From NCBI RefSeq assembly GCF_014697625.1, contig NZ_JACJSG010000001.1:62001-126000 (forward strand): 64,000 bases of DNA. Reading direction: 5' to 3'. The position numbers were made by a program, and so were the translations under genes. Below, piece after piece: positions 34,284 through 42,510 of the stretch. Position 1 is the stretch's first letter. The number at the start of each line of letters is the position of its first letter. The notes below the pieces were generated by a model. It saw only the letters and a list, made by a program, of their open reading frames with translations. It searched no databases and was not told the origin of the DNA. This stretch comes from Anabaena azotica FACHB-119 (GTDB taxonomy: Bacteria; Cyanobacteriota; Cyanobacteriia; Cyanobacteriales; Nostocaceae).

Positions 34284-34366
34284 CATAGAATAATATGTCG
34301 ATAATAATTGAACGCAGATGCACGCGGATAAACGCGGATAAATCAATGGATTTTATATTATGTGCA
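34284..34366 (+). repeat. Dispersed AACGCAGATG/GCGGATAAA repeat, copy 1
   Basis: Runs CATAGAATAATATGTCGA, AACGCAGATG, two GCGGATAAA units, then a TTTTATATTATGTGCA end. The inverse orientation recurs at about 44064-44155, and the AACGCAGATA part also near 2070. Confidence 0.85.
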
Positions 34367-34572
34367 TTGACTCTAAATTCGCGATCGCAGACACAAAAAT
34401 GATAACTTTACCCATAAGCAGATAAACTTTTTTAAGTAGTCAGTAGCTTTCAACATTTTAAAACCACTTAATAAGGGGATAGATTATTAAACTTTTATTT
34501 ACAACAACTGACCAAAGTAGTGCAAATTAATTCACTTATTAAAGTTAAAACTAGCGAAAATTATACCCAGGG

Positions 34573-35304
34573 ATGCAAATTATGTTAAACTACAACCCGT
34601 TACACTGTTTACCATCCTCCGAAGAACTACCCGATTCTGATGATACGCCTGTGGATAATGAAATACAAGATTTAATTCCCGGTTTGCTGAAAGCTACGCT
34701 GGCTTTGGATTGGTCAGAGCGTTGGGATTGGTACTTTGGTGTAGATATGGGCATCTACTATGACCCAAATAAGCCAGCTATTGTACCAGATGGGTTTCTC
34801 AGCGTAGAAGTTAACCGCTTTATTGATGGGAATTTACGCCTGAGTTACGTACTCTGGGAAGAGAAAAAGCCGCCTGTTTTAGTTCTGGAAGTTGCTTCGC
34901 CAAAACATTTAGGTGAATATAGCAGCAAAAAAGAATTATACGCGAAACAATTAGGGATTTTGTACTACGTTGTGTACAATCCTTTTCGACGCAAGAAACC
35001 GCCTCTGGAAGTGTATCGTTTAGAAGATGGCGAATATATCCTCATGTCAGGAAATCCGATTTGGCTACCAGAAATTGGCTTGGGAATTGGAAGAGAACGC
35101 GGAATTTATCAAGGTATAGCGCGGGAGTGGTTGTATTGGTATAACGAGGAGGGGCAAAGGTTACTTACCCCAGAAGAAAGGATTTTAGAAGCAGAACAAC
35201 GTCTCACGCTGGAAGCACAACGTCGTTTAGAAGCGGAAGCAAAGGTGCAAGTCTTGAGGGAAAGGTTAAAATCTTTGGGTTATGAACCTGAAGCTATGGT
35301 GTGA
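34573..35304 (+). CDS. Uma2-family (DUF820) PD-(D/E)xK protein
   Basis: Member of the large cyanobacterial Uma2 group, a restriction-endonuclease-like fold whose biological role is mostly unknown; such genes are very numerous in Nostoc. 243 residues. Nuclease-like residues are readable: Asp in VPDGFLSVE, Glu in PPVLVLEVASP and Lys in SSKKELYAKQLGI, consistent with a D...ExK-type site. The C-terminal 50 residues (ERILEAEQRLTLEAQRRLEAEAKVQVLRERLKSLGYEP) form a charged coiled coil common in this family. An alternative ATG lies three codons downstream. Confidence 0.88.
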   Translation: MQIMLNYNPLHCLPSSEELPDSDDTPVDNEIQDLIPGLLKATLALDWSERWDWYFGVDMGIYYDPNKPAIVPDGFLSVEVNRFIDGNLRLSYVLWEEKKPPVLVLEVASPKHLGEYSSKKELYAKQLGILYYVVYNPFRRKKPPLEVYRLEDGEYILMSGNPIWLPEIGLGIGRERGIYQGIAREWLYWYNEEGQRLLTPEERILEAEQRLTLEAQRRLEAEAKVQVLRERLKSLGYEPEAMV

Positions 35305-35506
35305 AAACTGCCAATATGTGCTGGCAAATGTTAATTGATTTGATAATGGGGGAATTATAGAAATAAACTAACCCTTTCATAGTGCATTCTCTGTGTCTTT
35401 GTGTCTCTGTGGTGAAAAACTCTTAAACACAGAGGCACAGAGAATTATGTTTTCTCTATAAAAGGGTGAGTTCTCTAAATTTTCTATCTTCAAATCAAGC
35501 ATGGAT
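35305..35506. other. Intergenic region with CTCTGTG palindrome
   Basis: Contains the CTCTGTG palindromic repeat (35389-35443). An ATGGAT at 35501-35506 lies directly against the IS605-type remnant and may be the detached start of the downstream hypothetical gene. Confidence 0.5.
35389..35443. repeat. CTCTGTG palindromic repeat, copy 2
   Basis: CTCTGTGTCTTTGTGTCTCTG paired with CACAGAGGCACAGAG around GTGAAAAACTCTTAAA. Same family as 10641-10690 and 58329-58440. Confidence 0.75.
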
Positions 35507-35918
35507 TTGACACTCCCCTGCCTAACCAAGTTTCGCTTTCGCTCACTTGCTTAAAAAGGCAGGGGATTCTTGGTTCAATGAGTCCACTTAGCGCCCGATT
35601 CCTTGCGGTATCTTGTGCCAGAGGTGGTTCTCTCCCCAAGCGTTAACTTTTGGTCTGCCCGACCATAGTTGCACAGTGTGCAATATTTGTTTGGTAGAGA
35701 CGCGATTAATCGCTTCTGTACAATGCTGTTCGTCTAGTACCTGTAAATCTTTTACCTACTTCCAGGTGATACTAGAACTACGAAGTAGAACCAGCAAGAT
35801 TCATTTGTCAAGGTTCAGCTTCTGCGTATTAGGCAGCAATAGGGTTTTTTCAGTGGTTGATTACCCTTCCACAACCATATTCTACCAAAAGCCGTCCTAT
35901 AAGGACGGGGTTTTCAAC
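35507..35918 (-). mobile_element. Internally deleted IS605-type element (end-to-end remnant)
   Basis: Both ends remain. The right end TTGACACTCCCC has a CCCCTGCC / GGCAGGGG stem (35514-35564) around an internal CAAGT/ACTTG hairpin. The left-end hairpin is CCGTCCT-ATA-AGGACGG (35892-35908). Between them only the last codons of tnpB survive. Such a remnant may still make an omega RNA and be moved or used in trans by intact IS605 proteins (inference). Confidence 0.75.
35588..35663 (-). pseudogene. tnpB C-terminal remnant
   Basis: Minus-strand frame reads GRPKVNAWGENHLWHKIPQG then IGR and a TAA at 35588-35590, a typical TnpB C-terminus. Everything upstream of it is lost or unrecognisable. Confidence 0.7.
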
Positions 35919-36004
35919 CCAAATTTTCGATAAAATTAGGATTCGGTTCTATCCCCAAGCCTCAATATGTCTTTGTCAGCAGAGAAAGTGACCACTGTTG
36001 GTAT

Positions 36005-36592
36005 ATGCTCTCAGATGATGCCAAACCAATTCCTATTTATGACCGTGCTTTAACAGGCGTAATTACTGGCATTGAGGTGAATAAGGAAGTAGAAACTTCT
36101 TATGGGAAAGCTATAAAAACTGATTTACATATATTAGCAGATAAACCTTATATTATCCGTTCAGGTAGTGAGTCTTATTTTTCTAAAAGTTTATTGTTGG
36201 CGCTGGATGTCATCACTTGGGAACAGTTACGTCATCCTTTGACTATTGCGGTGAGTCCTGGGGAGAAAACTATTGTTTTTTGTACGATTTATAATCCTGT
36301 TACTTACCGTTCTGTAGATATTAGTTGGGATGGACATAAGGAAATCGATTGGCAAGGTTTGGGACAGAAGGTTAGTTTAAAAATTAACGGGATTCATGTC
36401 AATCAAGTATCTGAAAATAGGGATGTTTTTATTGCTCAAACTGATACTTATTTGTCTCAGTTAAATTGGAGTCCAGAACAGGGGAGGGAATTTTTATTGC
36501 AGAAATATGGTAAGAAATCGCGTCAACAGCTTTCTGATTCGGAACTGGTGGAGTTTACTAGTTTTTTGCGATCGCAATTGTCTCAGCCGTGA
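36005..36592 (+). CDS. Conserved-looking hypothetical protein, 5' end displaced by IS605-type remnant
   Basis: From the ATG at 36005 the protein has 195 residues with mixed alpha/beta character (DRALTGVITGIEVNKEVETSYGKAIKTDLHILADKPYIIRSG) and no recognised domain. The frame is open back to 35903 and the extra residues (KFSIKLGFGSIPKPQYVFVS and on) look like genuine coding sequence, but they end in the left end of the IS605-type remnant. An ATG-GAT just beyond the other end of the remnant could be the original start. The gene is therefore probably 5'-interrupted, and may survive from the internal ATG. Function unknown. Confidence 0.6.
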   Translation: MLSDDAKPIPIYDRALTGVITGIEVNKEVETSYGKAIKTDLHILADKPYIIRSGSESYFSKSLLLALDVITWEQLRHPLTIAVSPGEKTIVFCTIYNPVTYRSVDISWDGHKEIDWQGLGQKVSLKINGIHVNQVSENRDVFIAQTDTYLSQLNWSPEQGREFLLQKYGKKSRQQLSDSELVEFTSFLRSQLSQP

Positions 36593-36650
36593 GATGGGTT
36601 AGCGCAAAGGGGCGCAGAGAACAGCTTTTAAGGCTGTCCCCTGTCACCTG

Positions 36651-37757
36651 TCACCTAAAATAATTGTCAACAATGTTTAATATACGTTCGGCTGCTTGTC
36701 CATCGCCGAAGGGGTTGATGGCGTTAGCCATTGCTTCATAGGCTGCGGGGTTGCTAAGTAGTTCGCTGGCGGCGGAGGTGATGGTTTGGCTGTCAGTACC
36801 AACTAGTTTGGCTGTCCCCGCAGTGACGGCTTCTGGTCTTTCTGTGGTTTCTCTTAATACTAATACTGGTTTACCCAGGCTGGGGGCTTCTTCTTGCAAG
36901 CCGCCGGAGTCGGTTAGTAAAAAGTGCGATCGCCCAATTGCTCCCACTAATTCAGCATAATCTAGCGGTTCTGTCAAGAATATTCTTGGATGATTACCTA
37001 ATAATGCTTGCAGTGGTTGGCGGACTGTGGGGTTACGGTGTAGCGGTAATAGCAAGGCTGTGTCAGGGAATTTATCTAATATTTGTAGGAAGCCTTGAGC
37101 GATCGCTTGTAGTGGTTCACCCCAATTTTCCCGGCGATGCACTGTAGCTAATAGCACACGATATTCATTCCAGTTTAAACCAGCAATATTACAAGCTGGT
37201 GCATTTGCTGCTACGTATAACAAAGCATCAATTACGGTATTCCCAGTTAAGTGAATTTCCCCCAGCACACCGGAACGCTGCAAGTTTTCTACCGCCAAGG
37301 TTGTTGGTGCAAAATGTAACTGGGTGATTTGGGAAATTAACCTTCGATTAGCTTCTTCTGGGTAAGGGTTAAATAAATCATCGGTTCTTAACCCGGCTTC
37401 CACATGACCGACAGGAATTTTTTGGTAAAAGGCTGCTAAACTTGCTGCAAAGGCGGTTGTTGTATCTCCTTGTACCAGAACTATATCAGGCTTACTCTTA
37501 ATAAATAATTCTTCCAAACCTCGTAAGCTGCGACAGGTAATATCGCTAAGAGACTGTTGAGGCTGCATAATCTCTAAGTTATAATCTGCTTTGAGGTTAA
37601 ATAACTGCATCACCTGCTCAACCATCTCGCGGTGCTGTCCAGTTAAAATTACTTCCAGGTCAAAATCGGGAGATTTCTGGAAGGCTTGTATTACCGGAGC
37701 TAGTTTAATTGCTTCCGGGCGTGTTCCTAAGATGATGCAAACTCTTTTGTTAGTCAT
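36651..37757 (-). CDS. wecB: UDP-N-acetylglucosamine 2-epimerase (non-hydrolysing)
   Basis: Cytoplasmic enzyme that interconverts UDP-GlcNAc and UDP-ManNAc for cell-surface polysaccharides. 368 residues, normal length. The N-terminus is diagnostic: IILGTRPEAIKLAPVIQAF, with LTGQHREMV next. Further motifs are VQGDTTTAFAASLAAFYQKIPVGHVEAGLRT, PEEANRRLISQI, TVHRRENWG and the C-terminal UDP-binding LTDSGGLQEEAPSLGKPVLVLRETTERPEAV. The allosteric-site residues of bacterial enzymes are included. Neighbour argC is on the same strand but functionally unrelated; TCATTAG repeats separate them. Confidence 0.95.
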   Translation of the reverse strand: MTNKRVCIILGTRPEAIKLAPVIQAFQKSPDFDLEVILTGQHREMVEQVMQLFNLKADYNLEIMQPQQSLSDITCRSLRGLEELFIKSKPDIVLVQGDTTTAFAASLAAFYQKIPVGHVEAGLRTDDLFNPYPEEANRRLISQITQLHFAPTTLAVENLQRSGVLGEIHLTGNTVIDALLYVAANAPACNIAGLNWNEYRVLLATVHRRENWGEPLQAIAQGFLQILDKFPDTALLLPLHRNPTVRQPLQALLGNHPRIFLTEPLDYAELVGAIGRSHFLLTDSGGLQEEAPSLGKPVLVLRETTERPEAVTAGTAKLVGTDSQTITSAASELLSNPAAYEAMANAINPFGDGQAAERILNIVDNYFR

Positions 37758-37800
37758 TAGTCATTAGTCATTAGTCATTGGTTAGTATCATAACTAATGA
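37758..37800. repeat. TCATTAG heptamers between wecB and argC
   Basis: About four units of TCATTAG ending in TAACTAATGAC. Confidence 0.8.
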
Positions 37801-37809
37801 CTGATAACG

Positions 37810-38778
37810 TTACAGTCCTAAGCCTTCGGGAAAACCTAGCATAATGTTAAGGTTCTGGACTGCTGCGCCTGATGCGCCTTTGCCTAAGTTATCCAGGCGG
37901 GCAACTAATAGCGCTTCTTTGGTGCTATCGTTAGCGAAGACGAAAATTTGCAGTATATTTGTGCCATTAACTGCTGTGGCATCTAAAAATGTCCCGTCAC
38001 GTAACAGGGTAGTATCCTTAAATGGAGTTACCTGGACGAATTTTTCCGCTTGGTAGTATTGGGCGATCGCTTGATAAATCTCCTCACCCGATGGCGGATC
38101 ATCTAATATCCATAGCGGTAACGGTATTTGTACCAACATTCCCTGCTCAAAATCACCCACAGCTGGGACAAACAATGGTGGTGATGCTAATCCCGAATGC
38201 TGGTGCATCTCTTTAACGTGCTTATGCCCAAACTGTAAACCATAGATACCGAAAGGATAATCTGAAGTTACGCCTTTTTGCTGTTCGTGGAAGCTATCAT
38301 ACTTCTGAATCAGATTCTTACCACCGCCAGAGTAACCAGACACCGCATTAATCGTTACAGGAAAGTTACCCGGAATAACACCTTGAGCGATTAACGGACG
38401 GATACAAGCTAAAAATCCGGTAGGATAACAGCCTGGATTACTCACAAATTGAGCCTTAGCTATTTTCTCACGCTGTCCAGGGTTCAATTCAGGAAAGCCA
38501 TATATCCAACCTTCAGCAGTGCGATAAGCTGTACTAGCATCGAGAATTTTTACCCCATCACTGTTAACTAGGCTAACAGCTTCCCTTGCTGCATCATCGG
38601 GTAGACAGAGAATAGCTACATCCACAGAATTTAATAATTTTGCCCTTTCGTCAGCATCCTTACGCTTCGATGCTTCGATACTAACTAACTCAATATCATC
38701 CCTTTGGCTGAGGCGGGAATAAATCTGTAAGCCTGTGGTTCCCGATTCCCCATCAATAAAAATCTTTGGTTTATTCAT
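37810..38778 (-). CDS. argC: N-acetyl-gamma-glutamyl-phosphate reductase, type 2
   Basis: Reduces N-acetyl-glutamyl phosphate to the semialdehyde with NADPH, the third step of arginine synthesis. 322 residues, matching the shorter type 2 ArgC rather than the 345-residue type 1. The N-terminal nucleotide-binding segment is KIFIDGESGTTGLQIYSRL. The catalytic Cys is in VSNPGCYPTGFLA. A His-rich segment GLQFGHKHVKEMHQHSGL follows. The C-terminus ends LGKGASGAAVQNLNIMLGFPE, as in the family. Cyanobacteria usually have a type 1 enzyme as well, so this may be a second copy. Confidence 0.93.
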   Translation of the reverse strand: MNKPKIFIDGESGTTGLQIYSRLSQRDDIELVSIEASKRKDADERAKLLNSVDVAILCLPDDAAREAVSLVNSDGVKILDASTAYRTAEGWIYGFPELNPGQREKIAKAQFVSNPGCYPTGFLACIRPLIAQGVIPGNFPVTINAVSGYSGGGKNLIQKYDSFHEQQKGVTSDYPFGIYGLQFGHKHVKEMHQHSGLASPPLFVPAVGDFEQGMLVQIPLPLWILDDPPSGEEIYQAIAQYYQAEKFVQVTPFKDTTLLRDGTFLDATAVNGTNILQIFVFANDSTKEALLVARLDNLGKGASGAAVQNLNIMLGFPEGLGL

Positions 38779-38810
38779 ATGGCTTCAGCATTCGTATATT
38801 GAATTTTACC

Positions 38811-39278
38811 TTAATCTGCTTCATTCTCTGCTGCTTGAACGTCTGCCAATAATTCATCCATGCTATCGGGAAATGTTCCGCGTTCAATCATTTTTGTAAA
38901 AACTTGGTAGCAGTCATCTTTCGCTCCCTCTTTACGGGGAAACCCCAACCATAAAATGACGATTACTTTTAACTTTTCCGTCTCCAACGCTCTAAAAAAC
39001 AGTCGATACCGTTCTGGTAAACCCATCTTTTTTACCCTTCCATAGCGTTTTAACGCTCCTGTTAAGGCAAAATGACTAGCAAACGGGTCTAAAGGAATCT
39101 TGCTTTCAATTGCAGTATTAATTGCTGCAAATAACTTTACCGTAGCATGGGTTTTATATTCAGTTTCTGGTAATTGTCCTCGCAAACGAGAAACACGCTC
39201 AAGCAATTCTTGGTATTGAGTACCAAACAGTTGTGGATGGAAATAAATTTCCCAGCCATTGCTGACAAATTTCGCCAT
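38811..39278 (-). CDS. yhaV: YhaV-family toxin of a PrlF/YhaV toxin-antitoxin pair
   Basis: RelE-superfamily ribonuclease toxin, 155 residues. The family layout is clear: NGWEIYFHPQLFGTQYQELLERV at the start, then KRYGRVKKMGLPERYRLFFRA, then VIVILWLGFPRKEGAKDDCYQVFTKMIERGTFP. The basic and aromatic residues in these blocks form the RNase surface in the E. coli homologue. It starts 3 bases after the antitoxin gene, a classic tight operon with the antitoxin first. Confidence 0.9.
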   Translation of the reverse strand: MAKFVSNGWEIYFHPQLFGTQYQELLERVSRLRGQLPETEYKTHATVKLFAAINTAIESKIPLDPFASHFALTGALKRYGRVKKMGLPERYRLFFRALETEKLKVIVILWLGFPRKEGAKDDCYQVFTKMIERGTFPDSMDELLADVQAAENEAD

Positions 39279-39281
39279 CTT

Positions 39282-39602
39282 TTACAACTCATCATCTAAT
39301 TCTACGCCTGCAATTAGTTTATGGGCTACCTCAGACATTTCGGTTGTATAAGGTTGCAGATTGTTGTTTTTCAGGGCTTCTTTCAAAGCAAAATCGAGAA
39401 ACAGCCTCATTAATAATGAGTCTTCCGATTCTTCATCATTTTGTTGCGGCACAATCCGCAGTATTGCCGTATCCTGTGAAAGTACTTCTATCCAACCATC
39501 TGCGTTAGCAAACTGAGGATGCTCTCGATAAAACTCTGCTGGTAGCCGAAACCCAGCACTATTTCCAATTTTAGTACTACGAATGCTGTAAGAATTGCTC
39601 AT
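39282..39602 (-). CDS. prlF: PrlF-type AbrB/SpoVT-like antitoxin
   Basis: 106-residue protein whose first 50 residues form an AbrB/MazE-like swapped-hairpin DNA-binding domain (SIRSTKIGNSAGFRLPAEFYREHPQF, DGWIEVLSQDTAILRIV). A helical tail (SLLMRLFLDFALKEAL) should wrap the toxin. It lies directly upstream of yhaV, and autoregulation of the pair is expected from the family. Confidence 0.87.
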   Translation of the reverse strand: MSNSYSIRSTKIGNSAGFRLPAEFYREHPQFANADGWIEVLSQDTAILRIVPQQNDEESEDSLLMRLFLDFALKEALKNNNLQPYTTEMSEVAHKLIAGVELDDEL

Positions 39603-39655
39603 ATCAGGCGTATGTACATTAAGTACTTACATAATAACGCTCTGTGCAGTTGTTA

Positions 39656-40441
39656 TTAAAGCAAACCTTGCTGTTTTAATAACTCTTTTGCCCAGATAGT
39701 ATCACTTTCCCCAAGGGGTGGGATTGGTTCACGAGTATAGTCTATGGCTAAATCAAAGCCGGCGCGATCGTAGACTCCATGTATCAATGTTTGCAAGTCT
39801 ACAATTGGTTCTGTATCACCACGGCGTAAGGGTAATGAAAAAGCTGGTATCGGTTCTGATAATTGAAAAGGATATAATTCTGCTTTGGGGCGCAAACCAC
39901 TACGACTGACTAAAATGCGATAATCAGACTGAATTTGTTTACCCAAAATGGGCATAGGTTCACCAGCACGTAGCAAGTCAATCTCTACTAAATGAGTTAA
40001 GCTACCTAATACTTGCTGACGCTTTTTTTCATAAGCTTGTCTTCCCTCACCAGGACGCTTATTTTTTGGTGAAAGCAGTTCAATGGCTGTGACAACTTCC
40101 CCAGTTCCCACTTCTCGCACTTCAAGATATCCCTCGCGCACTTCCTCTGGAATGGGAATGTCAACTGTTACGGGTTTTGCTGGTGGTGAAGCGACAGCAA
40201 TATTGGAAGCATCTGGTTGTGTATTAGTTAAAGAACGCCCTATCGTTACATCAGGTATGCCAACTAAGACAGAATTTTCATCTGTCATTTGATAGACTCG
40301 TTTCTCTACGGCTACTCGGTATTTTGGTCGCAGTTGGGGAGCGATATTATCTGCGATCGCTACAATGAGTCTACTGTGAACTTCAGCCCACAGTTCAGGA
40401 TTTTCGAGGTAGGGATTCATCCCTGGAAACGGTGAGGGCAT
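39656..40441 (-). CDS. DUF4058-family protein
   Basis: 261-residue member of DUF4058, a family abundant in filamentous cyanobacteria and of unknown function. Signature N-terminus MPSPFPGMNPYLENPELWAEVHSRLI, then RPKYRVAVEKRVYQ, VPDVTIGR-like GIPDVTIGRSL, and the mid-protein VVTAIELLSPKNKRPGEGRQAYEKKRQQVLGSLTHLVEIDLLR. The E-x-L-S-P-x-N-K segment resembles the core of PD-(D/E)xK folds related to Uma2, so a nuclease-like fold is possible (inference). No partner is apparent; the PrlF/YhaV pair lies downstream. Confidence 0.88.
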   Translation of the reverse strand: MPSPFPGMNPYLENPELWAEVHSRLIVAIADNIAPQLRPKYRVAVEKRVYQMTDENSVLVGIPDVTIGRSLTNTQPDASNIAVASPPAKPVTVDIPIPEEVREGYLEVREVGTGEVVTAIELLSPKNKRPGEGRQAYEKKRQQVLGSLTHLVEIDLLRAGEPMPILGKQIQSDYRILVSRSGLRPKAELYPFQLSEPIPAFSLPLRRGDTEPIVDLQTLIHGVYDRAGFDLAIDYTREPIPPLGESDTIWAKELLKQQGLL

Positions 40442-40496
40442 AGGATGAAAATGATAGAGTGCTTACTCCTAATCCTAGCAATCTGCTATGTCTTAC

Positions 40497-40591
40497 ATAC
40501 TAGGTAACAGGTGACAGGGAACAGGCTTAAAGGTCTTTTATTCTTGATGTTTTATGATTGGTTTGTCCTAATCTATCTGCCGACGGCTATA
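40497..40591. repeat. TA-type MITE, copy D
   Basis: Left end TACTAGGTAACAGGTGACAGGG, right end GTCCTAATCTATCTGCCGACGGCTATA. Terminal repeats are more degenerate than in copies B and C. Confidence 0.65.
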
Positions 40592-40604
40592 TTTTTATTC
40601 TATT

Positions 40605-40790
40605 ATGAGCAATACACAAACTTGGTATATTGTCAAGCACAATCTTGGTAATTGCGAAATTATCCCCAGCGAACAAGTTGGGGAAAGTAATTCAGAGATT
40701 ATCGAACAGTGGGGGCCTTTTGAATCACGAGAAGATGCGATCGCTCGTCGCATCGGTCTAATTAGATCCGGTAAGTGTCAGCCGCAGTGA
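40605..40790 (+). CDS. Small conserved-looking hypothetical protein
   Basis: 61 residues: MSNTQTWYIVKHNLGNCEIIPSEQVGESN, then EQWGPFESREDAIARRIGLIRSGKCQP. The WGPF-x-S-x-E-D-A-I-A-R-R pattern looks like a single alpha/beta domain seen in short cyanobacterial proteins of unknown function. Starts just after a MITE copy; the context gives no hint of role. Confidence 0.65.
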   Translation: MSNTQTWYIVKHNLGNCEIIPSEQVGESNSEIIEQWGPFESREDAIARRIGLIRSGKCQPQ

Positions 40791-40858
40791 TATGGGGGAC
40801 TGGGTAATAATTTGCCTGTATTTCTCCTCACACTTCCCCCATCCCCTAATCTTCCTCA

Positions 40859-42142
40859 CTACCTTTCAGCCGTTGGTGTACCTTTACCTGCAATCTGTTT
40901 ACCCAAGATTTCTACGGCTTTAGCAAATTGGGGGTCTTGTAGAGTACCGAGTTTATCGCGTTCACGTAACCATAGGTCTTGACGCTGGGCATCGCTCAAT
41001 TCTAGTTTGATATCAGGGTCAATCCCATGCTTGTTAATGTCTCTGTTGTTGGGAGTCAGGTATTTAGCAATTGTCACTGCCAAACCTGAACCATCATCTA
41101 GAGGACGAACTGATTGTACCAAGCCTTTACCAAAGGTTTGAGTACCCACCAGAACAGCACGCTTGTTGTCTTGTAGTGCGCCGGAGAGTATTTCACTAGC
41201 ACTGGCTGAACCCTTATCCACCAAGATAACTAAAGGTTTGTCAGTCAAGGCGCGTCCATTCGCAACTTCCCGTTCTCTTGTTCCTTGACGATCAACAGTA
41301 GAAACGATAGTACCTTTATCAATCCACATCCGCGCAATTTCTACGCTGGAGAAGAGTAAACCGCCAGGATTTCCCCGCAAATCTAGGATATAACCAGCAA
41401 CTTGCTGCTTTTCTAAATTCCTGATGGCTTCCTGCATTTCTTTGCTAGCATTGGCGCTGAACTGGTTCAGACGGATGTAACCAACTTTACCGACAGGAGT
41501 TTGTTTTTGGGAATAACGCACCGGATGAATTTCAATCCGCGCTCTGGTGATTTTAAACTGTTTTTGTTGATTGTTACGCTGAATTGTCAAAGTAACTGGT
41601 GTACCTGCTGCACCTCGGATTAAGGATACAGCTTGGTTTGTGTCCATACCTTTGGTACTTTTGCCATCAATTCTGAGGATGACATCTTTAGCTAAGATCC
41701 CGGCTTTAAAAGCGGGTGTATCTTCAATTGGGGCAATTACCACTAATTGCTTAGTTTTTTCATCCTGGCTGATGGTGATACCTATACCTGTGAGTTCACC
41801 AGAGGTATCTACCTGCATATTCTTGAACTCCTCTGGATCCATAAATCGGGTGTATGGATCATTGAGGCGCTTCAGCATTTCCCGTATGGACTTATAAGCT
41901 TCCTGCTGATTACTGTAGGACTTATTTAAGTATTCCTTACGAACAGCCTGCCAATCCACTTGGTTAAAAGTGCCGTCTACGTATTGGCGCTGAACGATTT
42001 GCCAAACTTCATCTACCAATTCCTTGGGACTTGCTTTAAATAAAGCCTGACCGCGAGAGTGAATGCCAAGGCTAGTAACTGCGATCGTAGAGAGTGTTAC
42101 TGCCGTAGCACCCAAAACAAGCCTACTTTTTGTAATCACCAT
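40859..42142 (-). CDS. Carboxyl-terminal processing protease (S41 family)
   Basis: Periplasmic or lumenal Ctp protease, 427 residues. An N-terminal membrane/signal segment (LVLGATAVTLSTIAVTSLGI) is followed by a helical region and a PDZ domain (about 115-200: GIGITISQDEKTKQLVVIAPIEDTPAFKAGI...). The S41 peptidase domain carries the Ser in LVDKGSASASEIL and the general-base Lys in GTQTFGKGLVQ. Cyanobacteria have several paralogues; CtpA matures photosystem II protein D1, while CtpB and CtpC have less defined roles. I cannot say which paralogue this is. The 3' neighbour is a 61-residue hypothetical gene in the opposite direction. Confidence 0.92.
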   Translation of the reverse strand: MVITKSRLVLGATAVTLSTIAVTSLGIHSRGQALFKASPKELVDEVWQIVQRQYVDGTFNQVDWQAVRKEYLNKSYSNQQEAYKSIREMLKRLNDPYTRFMDPEEFKNMQVDTSGELTGIGITISQDEKTKQLVVIAPIEDTPAFKAGILAKDVILRIDGKSTKGMDTNQAVSLIRGAAGTPVTLTIQRNNQQKQFKITRARIEIHPVRYSQKQTPVGKVGYIRLNQFSANASKEMQEAIRNLEKQQVAGYILDLRGNPGGLLFSSVEIARMWIDKGTIVSTVDRQGTREREVANGRALTDKPLVILVDKGSASASEILSGALQDNKRAVLVGTQTFGKGLVQSVRPLDDGSGLAVTIAKYLTPNNRDINKHGIDPDIKLELSDAQRQDLWLRERDKLGTLQDPQFAKAVEILGKQIAGKGTPTAER

Positions 42143-42510
42143 ATATTGACAATTCGTCAGAGGGAAAAATTTATAGTCAGTATGCTCAATCTAACACAGG
42201 GTAAACTGTAAAGACTGAGTATGTAGTACTAACTTCATCAAAATACCTTGTAATCCGGTCAGGTAGAGGATTGTAGTTTACACAAAGTTTATTAAGGGAC
42301 TGGGGACTGGGGAGATGAGGGAGATGAGGGAGTGGGGGGAGATGAGGGAGATGAGGGAGTAACCCACCCCTAACCCCTCCCAGGAGGGGAATAGGGAGAT
42401 GAGGGAGATGAGGGAGTGGGGGGAGATGAGGGAGAAAAACTAATGACAACTGATAACTGATAACTGACAACTGATAACTGACAACTGTCAACTGTCAACT
42501 GTCAACTGAA
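42143..42510. repeat. GAGATGAGG repeats and heptamers between ispG and the Ctp gene
   Basis: GGGGAGATGAGGGAGATGAGG units (42310-42440), one CCCACCCCTAACCCCTCCCA module (about 42362-42390) and GATAACT/CAACTGT heptamers (42448-42508). No gene in this 368-bp interval. Confidence 0.85.

Larger units (their letters stand above)
34161..34572. other. Intergenic region holding two nested dispersed repeats
   Basis: A 94-bp MITE (34186-34283) sits inside a second dispersed repeat whose remainder runs to about 34366. After that, AT-rich sequence without a recognised feature leads to the Uma2 gene. Confidence 0.7.
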
